A stretch of DNA of 64,000 nt from Pseudomonas asuensis (GTDB lineage: Bacteria > Pseudomonadota > Gammaproteobacteria > Pseudomonadales > Pseudomonadaceae), in NCBI RefSeq assembly GCF_014646755.1, contig NZ_BMNW01000001.1, positions 124,001 through 188,000 on the forward strand, given 5' to 3'. Below the pieces are notes generated by a model that saw nothing but the letters and a program-made list of their open reading frames with translations, was not told the origin of the DNA and made no database searches. Position 1 is the first letter of the stretch, and each line of letters starts with the position of its first letter. This document shows, piece by piece, positions 48,131-57,057 of the stretch. The position numbers and the translations under genes were made by a program.

Positions 48131-48768
48131 TGAATGACAATGAGAGTGTGATGGAGGAGGACGACAGCTACGAGTGCAGTGCCGAAAGCGATTCGCCAGC
48201 CAGTCTGGAAGCCTTTCTCAGCTGCCTCGAAGAAGTCGGACGTAGCCCGGAAAAGGTCTCTGTAGGCCATTTGATCGATGCCATTGGCAGTCGCTCTTAT
48301 GGCCCTCTTCTCTTACTTGCAGGCCTTATCGCTCTCTCTCCCCTGACAGGGATTCCTGGCATTGCCACGGCTATCTCGATCTATGTCATTCTGGTCAGCG
48401 TACAACTGCTCATCGGTCGCAAGCACTTCTGGCTACCGCGCTGGGCCCTTAAACGCCAGGTCCCGCGTGGCAAGCTGCGCAAGTCGCTACGCATGCTCCA
48501 TCCCACTGCCCGTTTCGTAGACCGCTTTTTAAAGCCAAGACTGACCTTTTTGACCAAAGGCATCTTTCAGCACATTACAGCACTGCTCTGCATTATGGTC
48601 GCACTCTGCATGCCGGTTCTGGACCTTGTGCCGTTTGCGAATACAACGGCCGGCGCGGCCATGACAGCCTTTGCCATCTCGCTGATCGCACGCGATGGCT
48701 TGATCTTTCTGCTTGCCAGTGGCTTTTGCGGCGGTATCGCCTGGTTGCTTATCGGCCTTTTGCTCTGA
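48130..48768 (+). CDS. exoD: ExoD-family exopolysaccharide synthesis protein
   Basis: A 212-residue inner-membrane protein of the ExoD family. A hydrophilic acidic N-terminus (1-40) precedes LEEVGRSPEKVSVGHLIDAIG and four to five hydrophobic helices (YGPLLLLAGLIALSPLTGIPG, then the C-terminal FLLASGFCGGIAWLLIGLLL). In Sinorhizobium ExoD affects exopolysaccharide production and nodule invasion; its biochemical role is unknown. The start overlaps the LOV kinase stop (TAATG), so the two are co-translated. Confidence 0.85.
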   Translation: MNDNESVMEEDDSYECSAESDSPASLEAFLSCLEEVGRSPEKVSVGHLIDAIGSRSYGPLLLLAGLIALSPLTGIPGIATAISIYVILVSVQLLIGRKHFWLPRWALKRQVPRGKLRKSLRMLHPTARFVDRFLKPRLTFLTKGIFQHITALLCIMVALCMPVLDLVPFANTTAGAAMTAFAISLIARDGLIFLLASGFCGGIAWLLIGLLL

Positions 48769-48787
48769 TTACCCGCTTTTTTCCTTT

Positions 48788-49714
48788 ATGACGACACTGC
48801 CCCTGGTCTACCACGACGATTACAGCCCACCCTTTCCACCCGAACACCGTTTTCCGATGGAGAAATTTCGCCTGCTCTATGAGCATCTGAGCGAGTGCGG
48901 GCTGGTAACCTGTAACAACCTATACCGTCCTGAATTGCCCACGGCTGAACTACTGGCCCTGGCTCATGATCCGGCCTACGTTGCACGCTACATGAGCGGT
49001 GAGCTTTCCTATGCTGAGCAGCGTCAGCTGGGCCTGCCCTGGAGCGAGGCCCTGGCGCGGCGAACCGTACGCGCCGTAGGCGGCTCGCTCCTTACGTTAG
49101 AGCTGGCTCTACAGTATGGGCTGGCCTGTCATATGGCGGGAGGCACGCACCACGCACATCATGATTATCCAGCAGGGTTTTGCATCTTTAATGATCTGGC
49201 CATCATGGCGCTGTACCTCCTGGAAAGCGGCAGGGCTGGGCGCGTTCTGATCTTTGACTGCGACGTTCACCAAGGGGACGGTACAGCACGGATTTTGGAA
49301 GACGTGCCGGATGCTGTCACCGTATCGCTGCATTGCCAGACCAACTATCCCGCACGCAAGGCTCAGAGCGATTGGGACATTCCGCTCCCCAAAGGCATGG
49401 GCGATGCGCACTATCTGCATGTTGTCGAGGATGCGCTGAATTATCTACTTCCTCTCTACCAGCCTGACATCGTGCTATATGATGCCGGTGTCGATGTTCA
49501 TGCAAGCGATGCCTTGGGCTACCTCATGCTCACTGACGAGGGCATTGCCGCCCGGGACGAGTATGTCATCCGCCATTGCCTGGGCAGAGATATCCCTGTT
49601 GTGGGCGTCATCGGCGGCGGTTACGACAAGGACCGCGCCCTGCTGGCCAAACGGCACGGCATCTTGCATCACAGTGCCGCCAGGGTATGGGCCAGCGGGT
49701 TGGCGTCTGGCTAG
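48788..49714 (+). CDS. Histone deacetylase-family hydrolase (HDAC11/AcuC-like)
   Basis: A 308-residue Zn-dependent deacylase of the arginase/deacetylase fold. Key parts: GGTHHAHHDYPAGFCIFND (119-137) with the paired active-site His, zinc ligands D159 and H161 in IFDCDVHQGDGTA, the third Asp in YDAGVDVHASD, and the Tyr of GVIGGGYDKD. Bacterial members deacetylate small molecules such as polyamines or acetoin-related substrates. ATG at 48788 begins where family similarity starts (LPLVYHDDYS). It overlaps the convergent flavoenzyme gene by four bases. Confidence 0.9.
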   Translation: MTTLPLVYHDDYSPPFPPEHRFPMEKFRLLYEHLSECGLVTCNNLYRPELPTAELLALAHDPAYVARYMSGELSYAEQRQLGLPWSEALARRTVRAVGGSLLTLELALQYGLACHMAGGTHHAHHDYPAGFCIFNDLAIMALYLLESGRAGRVLIFDCDVHQGDGTARILEDVPDAVTVSLHCQTNYPARKAQSDWDIPLPKGMGDAHYLHVVEDALNYLLPLYQPDIVLYDAGVDVHASDALGYLMLTDEGIAARDEYVIRHCLGRDIPVVGVIGGGYDKDRALLAKRHGILHHSAARVWASGLASG

Positions 49715-51054
49715 AGCTTCATAGGCTTGGGCTTCGAGCCATCAGTAAAGCGAGCGAGGCGAAACGCGTAAGGATCGACAATCGGCTTGGCACCTGTGAC
49801 CAGGTCTGCAGCAAGCTGCCCGACGGCCGGGCCGACGCCAAACCCATGCCCGGAAAGCCCTGTGGCCACTACCAGCCCGGGCACTGCATCAATCTCAGAA
49901 ATCACGGGTATGGCATCCGGGGTTACGTCGATCAGACCCGCCCACTGCTGAGCAATCTGTGCCTTGGCAAACACCGGGAACTGACGAACCAGTTGATTCA
50001 TTGCTTCCAGGTTCTGCTGAGGGTCCGGGTACGGGTCCAGCACGCGCATGTATTCGTAGGGCGATGGACGATCCAGCGGAACAGGTTTGCCTTCATGCCA
50101 CTCCTGGCGAAAGCGCTCGTCGAACCGAATGCGTAGACTCGACCACTCCGACCTCAAGGCGGGTAGAAAATCCATGAAAAAGCGGAAGCTGTCTGGTACC
50201 AGCGAGGCGATGTTTACACTGCCATTGGCGATGGTATAGCCACCATCAAGGCGCTTGCGAAAAGCCACGTCACGTGTCCAAAGCGTACACTCCGGCCCCT
50301 CCTCCAAGGGCGCTGTTCGCAGCACACTGTTACGCACCTTGAGTTGCGGTAACCGCACGCCAAGATCCTTCAGAAAGCGGCTCGACCATGCCCCTCCCGC
50401 GAGAATGACTGACTCACAGGCGATTCGGCCTCGCTCAGTGATGGCTGCGCTCACCCGCCCCGCTGACAGTTCAAGGCCTCGCACGGCGCAACCGGTCAAA
50501 ATGACGGCGCCGAACCGTTGGGCAGCCGTCGCGATTGCAGGCGCCGCCTTCTGGGGTTCCGCACGCCCATCGGTAGGGCAATAGATTCCGCTTTTCCAAC
50601 TGACCTGGCCGGCTGGCAACAGGTGTTTGAGCTCATCGCCGGACACCATGCGCACGTCCACCTCATGCTGACGCGCCACACTGATCCACTTCTCGTAGTC
50701 AGCCTCCTCCTGCTCAGACTCGGACGAAAATAGAATTCCGGAACGGCGAAAGCCCGTTTCGCCCTGCACGACCTCGTTCAGTCCTTCCCAGATCTTGAGG
50801 CTTTCAACCGCAAGGGGGAGTTCGCGTGGGTCGCGGTAAAGCTTGCGCACCCACCCCCAGTTACGGCTGGACTGCTCTCCGGCGATATAGCCCTTCTCAC
50901 AGAGCACCACGGAAATGCCTTCCCGTGCCAGCGCCAATGCCGCGCTGGTACCGGCAATCCCTCCGCCGATAATCACCACCTGAACCTTGGGTGGCAGCTC
51001 TTTATCCGCTTTGACTAGATCAACCTCGGGTCCCATCCACAACGCTCCGTTCAT
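49711..51054 (-). CDS. DAO-family FAD-dependent oxidoreductase
   Basis: A 447-residue flavoenzyme of the D-amino acid oxidase superfamily. The Rossmann motif VVIIGGGIAGTSAALALA (about 27-44) is followed by EKGYIAGEQSSRNWGWVRKL, a pattern seen in gamma-glutamylputrescine- or glycine-oxidase-like members. The C-terminal VATGLSGHGFGVGPAVG closes the FAD site. It probably oxidises an amine or amino acid to an imine, giving peroxide or feeding electrons. The substrate is not evident. It is convergent with the HDAC-like gene; a polyamine link between the two is only a guess. Confidence 0.85.
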   Translation of the reverse strand: MNGALWMGPEVDLVKADKELPPKVQVVIIGGGIAGTSAALALAREGISVVLCEKGYIAGEQSSRNWGWVRKLYRDPRELPLAVESLKIWEGLNEVVQGETGFRRSGILFSSESEQEEADYEKWISVARQHEVDVRMVSGDELKHLLPAGQVSWKSGIYCPTDGRAEPQKAAPAIATAAQRFGAVILTGCAVRGLELSAGRVSAAITERGRIACESVILAGGAWSSRFLKDLGVRLPQLKVRNSVLRTAPLEEGPECTLWTRDVAFRKRLDGGYTIANGSVNIASLVPDSFRFFMDFLPALRSEWSSLRIRFDERFRQEWHEGKPVPLDRPSPYEYMRVLDPYPDPQQNLEAMNQLVRQFPVFAKAQIAQQWAGLIDVTPDAIPVISEIDAVPGLVVATGLSGHGFGVGPAVGQLAADLVTGAKPIVDPYAFRLARFTDGSKPKPMKL

Positions 51055-51155
51055 CGATAATCAGTTAGTCACACGGGAGGCATGCCTTGTTCATCAGCAT
51101 ACCGGCAGGATTCTGCGGGTGCTTCGCGGTAAACTGACAGGCTTTCTCTCCTGCG

Positions 51156-52400
51156 ATGGCTGTCATGTCCCAATACACGTCTACTCCTTCCCGCTCCGCA
51201 ACCATTATTGGCGGTGGGCCTGCTGGCCTTATGGCTGCCGAAGTGCTGGCTAGCACGGGTATAACAGTAGACGTATATGACGGCATGCCCTCGGTCGGAC
51301 GCAAGTTTCTTCTGGCCGGCGTGGGTGGCATGAACATCACCCATGCTGAAGATCAGCCTGCCTTTCGCTCCCGTTATCGTGAACGCGAACCCGCGCTCTC
51401 CCGTTATCTCGATGGATTCGACAGCCAAGCCCTACGAGACTGGATTCATGGGCTGGGTATCGAAACCTTTGTCGGGAGCTCAGGCCGTGTCTTCCCAGCC
51501 GACATGAAGGCTGCACCCTTGTTGCGCGCCTGGTTGCATCGCCTGCGTGAAGCAGATGTTCGTATTCACACGCGTCACCGCTGGCTGGGTTGGAACGAAA
51601 GCGGCGCCCTTCGCTTTTCGACACCGGCTGGCGAAACCTGCCTGTACGCCGAGGCGACACTGCTCGCCTTGGGCGGCGCCAGTTGGCCACGCTTGGGGTC
51701 TGACGGGGCATGGACGCACTATCTGCAAGCGCGTGGCGTCTCTCTGGCGCCGCTGCAACCCGCTAACTGTGGTTTTGAGGTAGGCCAGTGGAGTGAACAT
51801 TTACGCAGCAAGTTTGCGGGTTCGCCTATTAAGCCTGTAGCCATGACACTCAAGAATGGCACACACCGACAGGGTGAGTTCGTGCTGACCGAGACCGGCA
51901 TTGAAGGCAGTCTGGTCTATGCCTTATCCGCAGAGATTCGCACCGAACTGCTCAGTACGGGTTCCGCCACAGTGTATCTGGACCTTGCACCGACCAAGGA
52001 CCAGAGCGCCCTTATGGCTGCGCTAAACAAGCCCCGCAAGGGTAAATCGATGGCGAATCATCTGCGAGTCCACGCAGGTCTGGAGGGTGCTCGTGCCGCC
52101 CTTTTGCGGGAATTGGCACCAGCCGAAGCCTTCAATGACATGCATCGCCTGGCAGCAGCGATCAAGTCACTCCCTCTCACCGTCGTCCGTCCGCGCCCTA
52201 TTGAAGAGGCCATCAGTTCAGCGGGCGGCGTACCGTTCGAAGCACTGAACGAGCACCTTATGCTCACTAGCCTGCCGGGCGTTTTCTGCGCCGGTGAGAT
52301 GCTGGATTGGGAAGCGCCCACAGGAGGCTATCTGCTGACCGCCTGCTTTGCCACAGGACGAAGCGCAGCCTTGGGCGCGGCGGCATGGTTGAGACGCTAA
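51156..52400 (+). CDS. BaiN/HI0933-family flavoprotein
   Basis: A 414-residue FAD protein. The N-terminal dinucleotide site ATIIGGGPAGLMAAEVLA (about 15-32) and the HI0933 signature VGRKFLLAGVGGMNITHAE are clear. Later come SSGRVFPADMKAAPLLRAW, LALGGASWPRLGSDG and the C-terminal PTGGYLLTACFATGRSAA. Family enzymes are NAD(P)/FAD oxidoreductases of unsettled function; the best-studied member, BaiN, reduces bile acid intermediates. Two start codons are possible (51156 and 51165), neither with a strong ribosome site. Confidence 0.88.
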   Translation: MAVMSQYTSTPSRSATIIGGGPAGLMAAEVLASTGITVDVYDGMPSVGRKFLLAGVGGMNITHAEDQPAFRSRYREREPALSRYLDGFDSQALRDWIHGLGIETFVGSSGRVFPADMKAAPLLRAWLHRLREADVRIHTRHRWLGWNESGALRFSTPAGETCLYAEATLLALGGASWPRLGSDGAWTHYLQARGVSLAPLQPANCGFEVGQWSEHLRSKFAGSPIKPVAMTLKNGTHRQGEFVLTETGIEGSLVYALSAEIRTELLSTGSATVYLDLAPTKDQSALMAALNKPRKGKSMANHLRVHAGLEGARAALLRELAPAEAFNDMHRLAAAIKSLPLTVVRPRPIEEAISSAGGVPFEALNEHLMLTSLPGVFCAGEMLDWEAPTGGYLLTACFATGRSAALGAAAWLRR

Positions 52401-52546
52401 ATCGCTGACTTATCTGATTTTGCGCCTCTGATCACAGCCCTCCCGTCGGATGCTCCGAACCGCCTCGTAACCCTCATGGTCAGCTTTCATAGAGCCCGTG
52501 ACGAGGCTTACTACCGTGCTTACCGATATGACGAGAGAGCCTGACC

Positions 52547-53017
52547 ATGAATGCTATCGACCTTCTGAAGAACGATCATAAAGTCATCCTGGATATTCTT
52601 GAGCAGCTTAGCGGCACCTCTGAGCGCGCTGTCAAAAAGCGCCAGGAGCTGGTGCAGAAGCTGGAAAATGAGCTAACCCTGCACACACACATCGAAGAAG
52701 AGATCTTCTATCCGGCGTTCAAAGCGGCGGGTAAAAAAGAAGAAGCCAAGATGTATTACGAGGCGATTGAAGAGCATCGTGCAGTTGACTCTCTGGTGTT
52801 ACCTCATATCAAGGCCACAGCACCCGACAGCCTGGAGTTTTCCGGCCGGGTAAAAGTTGCCAAAGAGCTTCTTGAGCATCACATCGAAGAGGAAGAAGAA
52901 GAGATGTTCAAGGATGCCCAAGAGCTACTGGCATCCCAACTGGACGAGCTGGGCACGCAAATGCAGGAGCGCAAAAAGGCACTCAAGCAAGAGCTTAGCG
53001 CACGCAAGGCTGCCTAA
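52547..53017 (+). CDS. Hemerythrin HHE-domain protein
   Basis: A 156-residue protein with a four-helix HHE hemerythrin-like fold binding a di-iron site. Candidate ligands are in NDHKVILDILE, LTLHTHIEEEIFYP, EEHRAVDSLVL and LLEHHIEEEEEEMF. A charged helical C-terminus (QMQERKKALKQEL) follows. Such proteins respond to oxygen, nitric oxide or peroxide or buffer iron. A strong hairpin follows the stop. Confidence 0.9.
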   Translation: MNAIDLLKNDHKVILDILEQLSGTSERAVKKRQELVQKLENELTLHTHIEEEIFYPAFKAAGKKEEAKMYYEAIEEHRAVDSLVLPHIKATAPDSLEFSGRVKVAKELLEHHIEEEEEEMFKDAQELLASQLDELGTQMQERKKALKQELSARKAA

Positions 53018-53027
53018 GCCTGCCTGC

Positions 53028-53054
53028 CCCTGTAGAGCCTGCGGCTCTACAGGG
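53028..53054. terminator. Hairpin between hemerythrin and rhlE
   Basis: CCCTGTAGAGCC (53028-53039) and GGCTCTACAGGG (53043-53054) form a perfect 12-bp stem with a 3-base loop, between two convergent genes. The T-run is poor (GTCTTGATT), but the position and stability favour a bidirectional terminator. Confidence 0.7.
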
Positions 53055-53068
53055 TCTTGATTACTCGC

Positions 53069-54385
53069 TTATTTCTTCTTGCCGAACCCCGGCATCTTGC
53101 GTACCGACTTTACTGCTGGCTTGTCATTCTCAATCCAGCGCCCCAGAGGCTTGCTGCTTTTCGCATCGCTAACCGAGCCAATCTTTGGTTTCTTGGGCTT
53201 TTTCGGCTTCTTCATCACAACGCCACCTGGTCCGGTTTGCGGCACCTTGTGATCGGGAATGAAGTCTGGTTCGTCCCGTCGCGCAATCGTCTGGCCAATC
53301 AGCGTCTCAATCGCAGCCAGATAATTGACCTCATCCGCCGCTACCAGGGAGATGGCCGCACCGGTTGCACCCGCACGCCCCGTACGCCCGATGCGATGAA
53401 CGTAATCCTCCGCCACAATAGGCAAGTCCAGATTAACCACTAACGGCAGATCCTGAATGTCCAGACCTCGTGCCGCTACGTCGGTTGCCACCAGTACATC
53501 CGCCTCACCCGCCTTGAACCGTTCCAGTGCACGCAAACGAGCCGGCTGGGGTTTGTCACCGTGAATTGCCTCGGCCTGAATGCCCTCTTCCGCCAGCGTT
53601 TCCACCAGTTGATCAACACTCTTACGAGTCTTGGCAAAAACCAGCACTTGCCCCCACCGCTTTTGCGCATACAGATAACAGAACAGTTCCGCCTTACGCT
53701 TTTTGTCTACCGGAATAAGCCATTGCTTGACGCTCTTGGTCGTGGTGTTGCGTGGACTGATATCAATCGTCAGCGGATCACGCAGCAACGGCTTGGCCAG
53801 ATCACGAATGGCTTCGGAGAAGGTGGCGGAAAACAGGAGTGTTTGCCGCCGCTGGGGCACCATGACGAAGATTTCACTCAATTCGCGAGCAAAGCCCAGA
53901 TCCAGCATACGGTCTGCTTCATCCAGGATAAGCGTCTGTACCTGATCGAAGCGCACGGCGTTCTGGTTGAACAGATCCAGCAGTCGACCTGGGGTTGCGA
54001 CCAGCACATCCACGCCTTTACGCAGTTTCATCATTTGCGGGTTGATGCTGACACCGCCATATACGACGGCTGTGCGCAGCGGTAGGTGCTGAGCGTAATC
54101 GCGCACACTCGTGTGGACCTGCTCGGCCAGCTCGCGAGTCGGTACAAGAATCAATGCACGGATTCGGTTGGCCGATACCGCAGGCCCCTCCTGAGCAAGC
54201 CGCTGCAGAGTTGGCAAGGCGAAACCAGCCGTTTTGCCCGTGCCGGTCTGAGCGGCCGCAAGTAAGTCACGACCCTTGAGCACCGCAGGAATGGCCTGGG
54301 CCTGGATCGGAGTTGGGGTGGTGTGTTCTAGCGCGTCGAGCACACGCAACAAAGGCTCGATCAGGCCGAGTTCGGCAAAAGTCAT
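53069..54385 (-). CDS. rhlE: ATP-dependent RNA helicase RhlE
   Basis: DEAD-box RNA helicase of 438 residues, involved in ribosome assembly and RNA turnover. Motifs in order: Q motif TPIQAQAIP, AAQTGTGKTAGF (motif I), PTRELAEQV, ATPGRLLDLF, LDEADRMLDLG (motif II), FSATF (III), ATDVAARGLDIQ (V) and HRIGRTGRAG (VI). The basic C-terminal tail (MKKPKKPKKPKIGS and KKK end) is like other RhlE proteins and would bind RNA. The ATG begins at the family N-terminus. Confidence 0.92.
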   Translation of the reverse strand: MTFAELGLIEPLLRVLDALEHTTPTPIQAQAIPAVLKGRDLLAAAQTGTGKTAGFALPTLQRLAQEGPAVSANRIRALILVPTRELAEQVHTSVRDYAQHLPLRTAVVYGGVSINPQMMKLRKGVDVLVATPGRLLDLFNQNAVRFDQVQTLILDEADRMLDLGFARELSEIFVMVPQRRQTLLFSATFSEAIRDLAKPLLRDPLTIDISPRNTTTKSVKQWLIPVDKKRKAELFCYLYAQKRWGQVLVFAKTRKSVDQLVETLAEEGIQAEAIHGDKPQPARLRALERFKAGEADVLVATDVAARGLDIQDLPLVVNLDLPIVAEDYVHRIGRTGRAGATGAAISLVAADEVNYLAAIETLIGQTIARRDEPDFIPDHKVPQTGPGGVVMKKPKKPKKPKIGSVSDAKSSKPLGRWIENDKPAVKSVRKMPGFGKKK

Positions 54386-54519
54386 GACGCTAACCGCAAT
54401 GAAGAAAAGGATGGAATTGTAGGCGTCACACCGTTGAGCGTCGAGTACAGCTATCGGAGCGGTAGCCAGAAGCCGACACCTGCCCTTCTCCTCAAAATGC
54501 TCTATCTCAATAATTTTGA

Positions 54520-54678
54520 GGGACAGACCTCATTAATGGACATTTTCTTGAACGCTCAGAAACCGGTGCAGACCAAATCTTAAAGGAAGCCCTGGAAGTC
54601 TCAGGCGGTGACCCTCGCAAGGGTCTTACCGATCAAGGATTCGATGAATTCAACTGGCATTGCCCAGGTGTCGAATAA
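54520..54678 (+). other. Coding-like frame without ATG, just upstream of the formaldehyde dehydrogenase gene
   Basis: A frame open after a TGA (54517-54519) encodes a peptide that looks protein-like (GHFLERSETGADQILKEALE, then GGDPRKGLTDQGFDEFNWHC) and stops 17 bases before the dehydrogenase ATG. There is no ATG/GTG/TTG near the start; GAGGGA lies nine bases before an ATT (54532). It may be the tail of a decayed gene or an unusual start. The rest of the 54386-54695 gap shows nothing recognisable. Confidence 0.28.
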
Positions 54679-54695
54679 TCCCATAAGGAGACTCC

Positions 54696-55835
54696 ATGAA
54701 AGCTGTTGTTTATAACGGTCCTCGTGACGTCAGTATCAAGAACGTTACTGATGCCAAGATCGAGAAACCCACCGACGCCCTGATCCGTATTACCACCACC
54801 AACATCTGCGGCTCCGACCTGCACATGTATGAAGGCCGCACCAGCTTTGAGCAAGGCCGCATCCTGGGTCATGAAAACATGGGACAGGTTGTTGAGGTCG
54901 GCTCAGGCGTTGATCGTGTCAAAGTAGGCGATTACGTCTGTCTGCCTTTTAATATTGGCTGCGGCTTTTGCGAGAACTGTGAAAAGGGCCTGACTGGCTT
55001 CTGCCTGACAGCCAATCCTGGAAGCGCTGGCGCAGCCTATGGCTTTGCCGAAATGGGGCCCTATGAAGGCGGCCAGGCTGAGCTGCTGCGTGTGCCTTAC
55101 GCTGACTTCAACTGCCTTGTTTTACCCGAGGATGCACAGGAGAAAGAGGATGACTATGTCATGCTCTCCGACATCTTCCCTACCGGCTGGCATGCTACGG
55201 AGCTGGCGGGTCTCCTTCCGGGTGAGTCGGTTGCAATCTATGGGGCCGGGCCTGTGGGATTGATGGCCGCCCACTCGGCCATCATCAAAGGTGCCTCGCA
55301 GGTATTCGTCGTGGATACGCATCCAGATCGACTCGCTCTGGCTGAGCGCCTGGGTGCTATCGCTATCAATGGTGCGGAAGGCGAAGCCGTCGAGCAGATC
55401 CTGAACAAGACCAACGGCCGCGGCACTGACCGTGGTTGCGAGTGTGTAGGCTATCAGTGCTGCGACCGCCATGGTCATGAAGCCAACCACCTCACCATGA
55501 ACAACCTTGTGGCTTCGACCAAGGCCACTGGTGGAATCGGTGTGGTAGGTGTATTCGTACCGCAGGATCCAGGCGCGCAGAGCGAACTGGCAAAGGAAGG
55601 CAAGATGGCCTTTGACTTTGGACAATTCTGGTTCAAAGGCCAACAGATCCGTACGGGACAGGCTAACGTCAAGGCCTATAACCGGCGCTTGAGCGCACTG
55701 ATTCATACTGGACGTGCAAGTCCATCACAGATCATTTCCCATAGCCTGAAGCTGGACCAGGCACCGGATGCCTACAAGCATTTTGATGCCCGTGATGATG
55801 GCTGGACCAAAGTGGTCCTCAAGCCTGCGGCTTAA
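54696..55835 (+). CDS. fdhA: Glutathione-independent formaldehyde dehydrogenase (zinc alcohol dehydrogenase family)
   Basis: A 379-residue Zn-dependent medium-chain dehydrogenase. It matches the Pseudomonas formaldehyde dehydrogenase group: catalytic zinc Cys in TTTNICGSDLHMYEGR, GHENMGQVVEVG, structural zinc cysteines in NIGCGFCENCEKGLTGFC, LSDIFPTGWHA, the NAD motif YGAGPVGLMAAHSA, and the tell-tale cysteine-rich CECVGYQCCDRHGHEA. These enzymes oxidise formaldehyde or dismutate it with bound NAD, without glutathione. AAGGAG sits close before the ATG. Its end overlaps the convergent exporter gene by 17 bases. Confidence 0.93.
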   Translation: MKAVVYNGPRDVSIKNVTDAKIEKPTDALIRITTTNICGSDLHMYEGRTSFEQGRILGHENMGQVVEVGSGVDRVKVGDYVCLPFNIGCGFCENCEKGLTGFCLTANPGSAGAAYGFAEMGPYEGGQAELLRVPYADFNCLVLPEDAQEKEDDYVMLSDIFPTGWHATELAGLLPGESVAIYGAGPVGLMAAHSAIIKGASQVFVVDTHPDRLALAERLGAIAINGAEGEAVEQILNKTNGRGTDRGCECVGYQCCDRHGHEANHLTMNNLVASTKATGGIGVVGVFVPQDPGAQSELAKEGKMAFDFGQFWFKGQQIRTGQANVKAYNRRLSALIHTGRASPSQIISHSLKLDQAPDAYKHFDARDDGWTKVVLKPAA

Positions 55836-56754
55836 CTTCCGTCTCGGCAAGGCTTGCTTTGCGGGCCTTGCCTCTCGCCCGCCACTGCGGAAGCCCGACC
55901 AGGATTACTGCTGCCACGATCACCACCATGGCCATCCATTCAGCATGGCCTATCTGCTCTCCAGCAAACACAATACCCAGCAGCACAGCCACAACCGGGT
56001 TCACGTAGGCATAGCTGGTTGCTGCGGCGGGTCGCACATGCTTTAGCAGATACATATAAGAGCTAAACGCAATGATTGAGCCGAACACGATCAGATACCC
56101 CAGTGCCAGCCAGCCGTCCAGGGTCGACGGTGTTGTCAGCGGCTCACCACTGAGGCGACTGCCCATGAACAGAATACCGCCGCCTACAATCATCTCAACA
56201 GCACTGGCCATTGGACCTGCGGGCAATGGCAGATGCCGACTCCAGACCGATCCGAAGGCCCAGCTGGCCGCTGCGAAAAGCGTGATCACCGCACCCCAGG
56301 GTGTCGTCTGCATGTTCTCGCCGAGGTTGAGCAGCAAAATACCAATGAATCCAAGGCCGATTCCGGCCCATTCAAGCCGCGTATTATGCTGACCCCAGAA
56401 TAGACCGAAGCACAGTGTGAAAAGCGGCACCGTAGCCACGGCAAGTGCAGCCACCCCGGAGGCAACGCCTGAATGCTCCGCAAGCGTCACACCACCATTT
56501 CCACAGCTCAGCAGCAAAAAGCCCACCAGTCCGCCTCCTACCCACTCACGTCGTGTCGGCATGGGGGCTCCGCGGGAGAGCTGCCAGACAAATAAGAGGC
56601 TACCTGCAATCAGAAAGCGCAGACCCGCCATCAACATGGGCGGCCACGACTCAACGCCAATACGGATGACCAGGTAGGTCGATCCCCAAATGACGTAAAG
56701 CGCAAAAAAGGCACACAGCAGAAGTAACAGCGAACGGCTATCCCGAGCAGGCAT
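55819..56754 (-). CDS. EamA-family exporter, YedA-like
   Basis: A 311-residue DMT-superfamily protein with ten membrane helices in two EamA repeats. YVIWGSTYLVIRIGVESWPP at the N-terminus and AEHSGVASGVAALAVATVPL are typical of YedA/RhaT-like members. The second repeat contains SYMYLLKHVRPAAATSYAYV and PVVAVLLGIVFAGE. It would export metabolites or drugs. ATG at 56754 leads directly into helix 1; the 38-residue upstream extension is unlikely. The Lrp-family gene is divergent from it and could regulate it. Confidence 0.88.
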   Translation of the reverse strand: MPARDSRSLLLLLCAFFALYVIWGSTYLVIRIGVESWPPMLMAGLRFLIAGSLLFVWQLSRGAPMPTRREWVGGGLVGFLLLSCGNGGVTLAEHSGVASGVAALAVATVPLFTLCFGLFWGQHNTRLEWAGIGLGFIGILLLNLGENMQTTPWGAVITLFAAASWAFGSVWSRHLPLPAGPMASAVEMIVGGGILFMGSRLSGEPLTTPSTLDGWLALGYLIVFGSIIAFSSYMYLLKHVRPAAATSYAYVNPVVAVLLGIVFAGEQIGHAEWMAMVVIVAAVILVGLPQWRARGKARKASLAETEVKPQA

Positions 56755-57057
56755 GGTGGCAACTCTTATAATTAAAGTCCTAGTAGCCTGAGTCGTACGC
56801 TCGATTAAGAACCAGAAAGAAAGTTTAAGCGGCAAGCCACTACTTACCGTAACGGGCCATACTGGCATTTTGGCAAGGCTGCATGGGTCTTAAAATACCG
56901 CCAGAACTAATCAGCCAACTTACGAATCAGGACACTAGTTTAGAAAGAGAAAGCGACGGCGTTAATGCTATAAGCTTGTTTTTTACACTCGACTACCTTT
57001 GAAACAAAGGTCTTTTGGCAAAACAGGCACTGTTTCGAAATCGTCACAGGAGGACGT

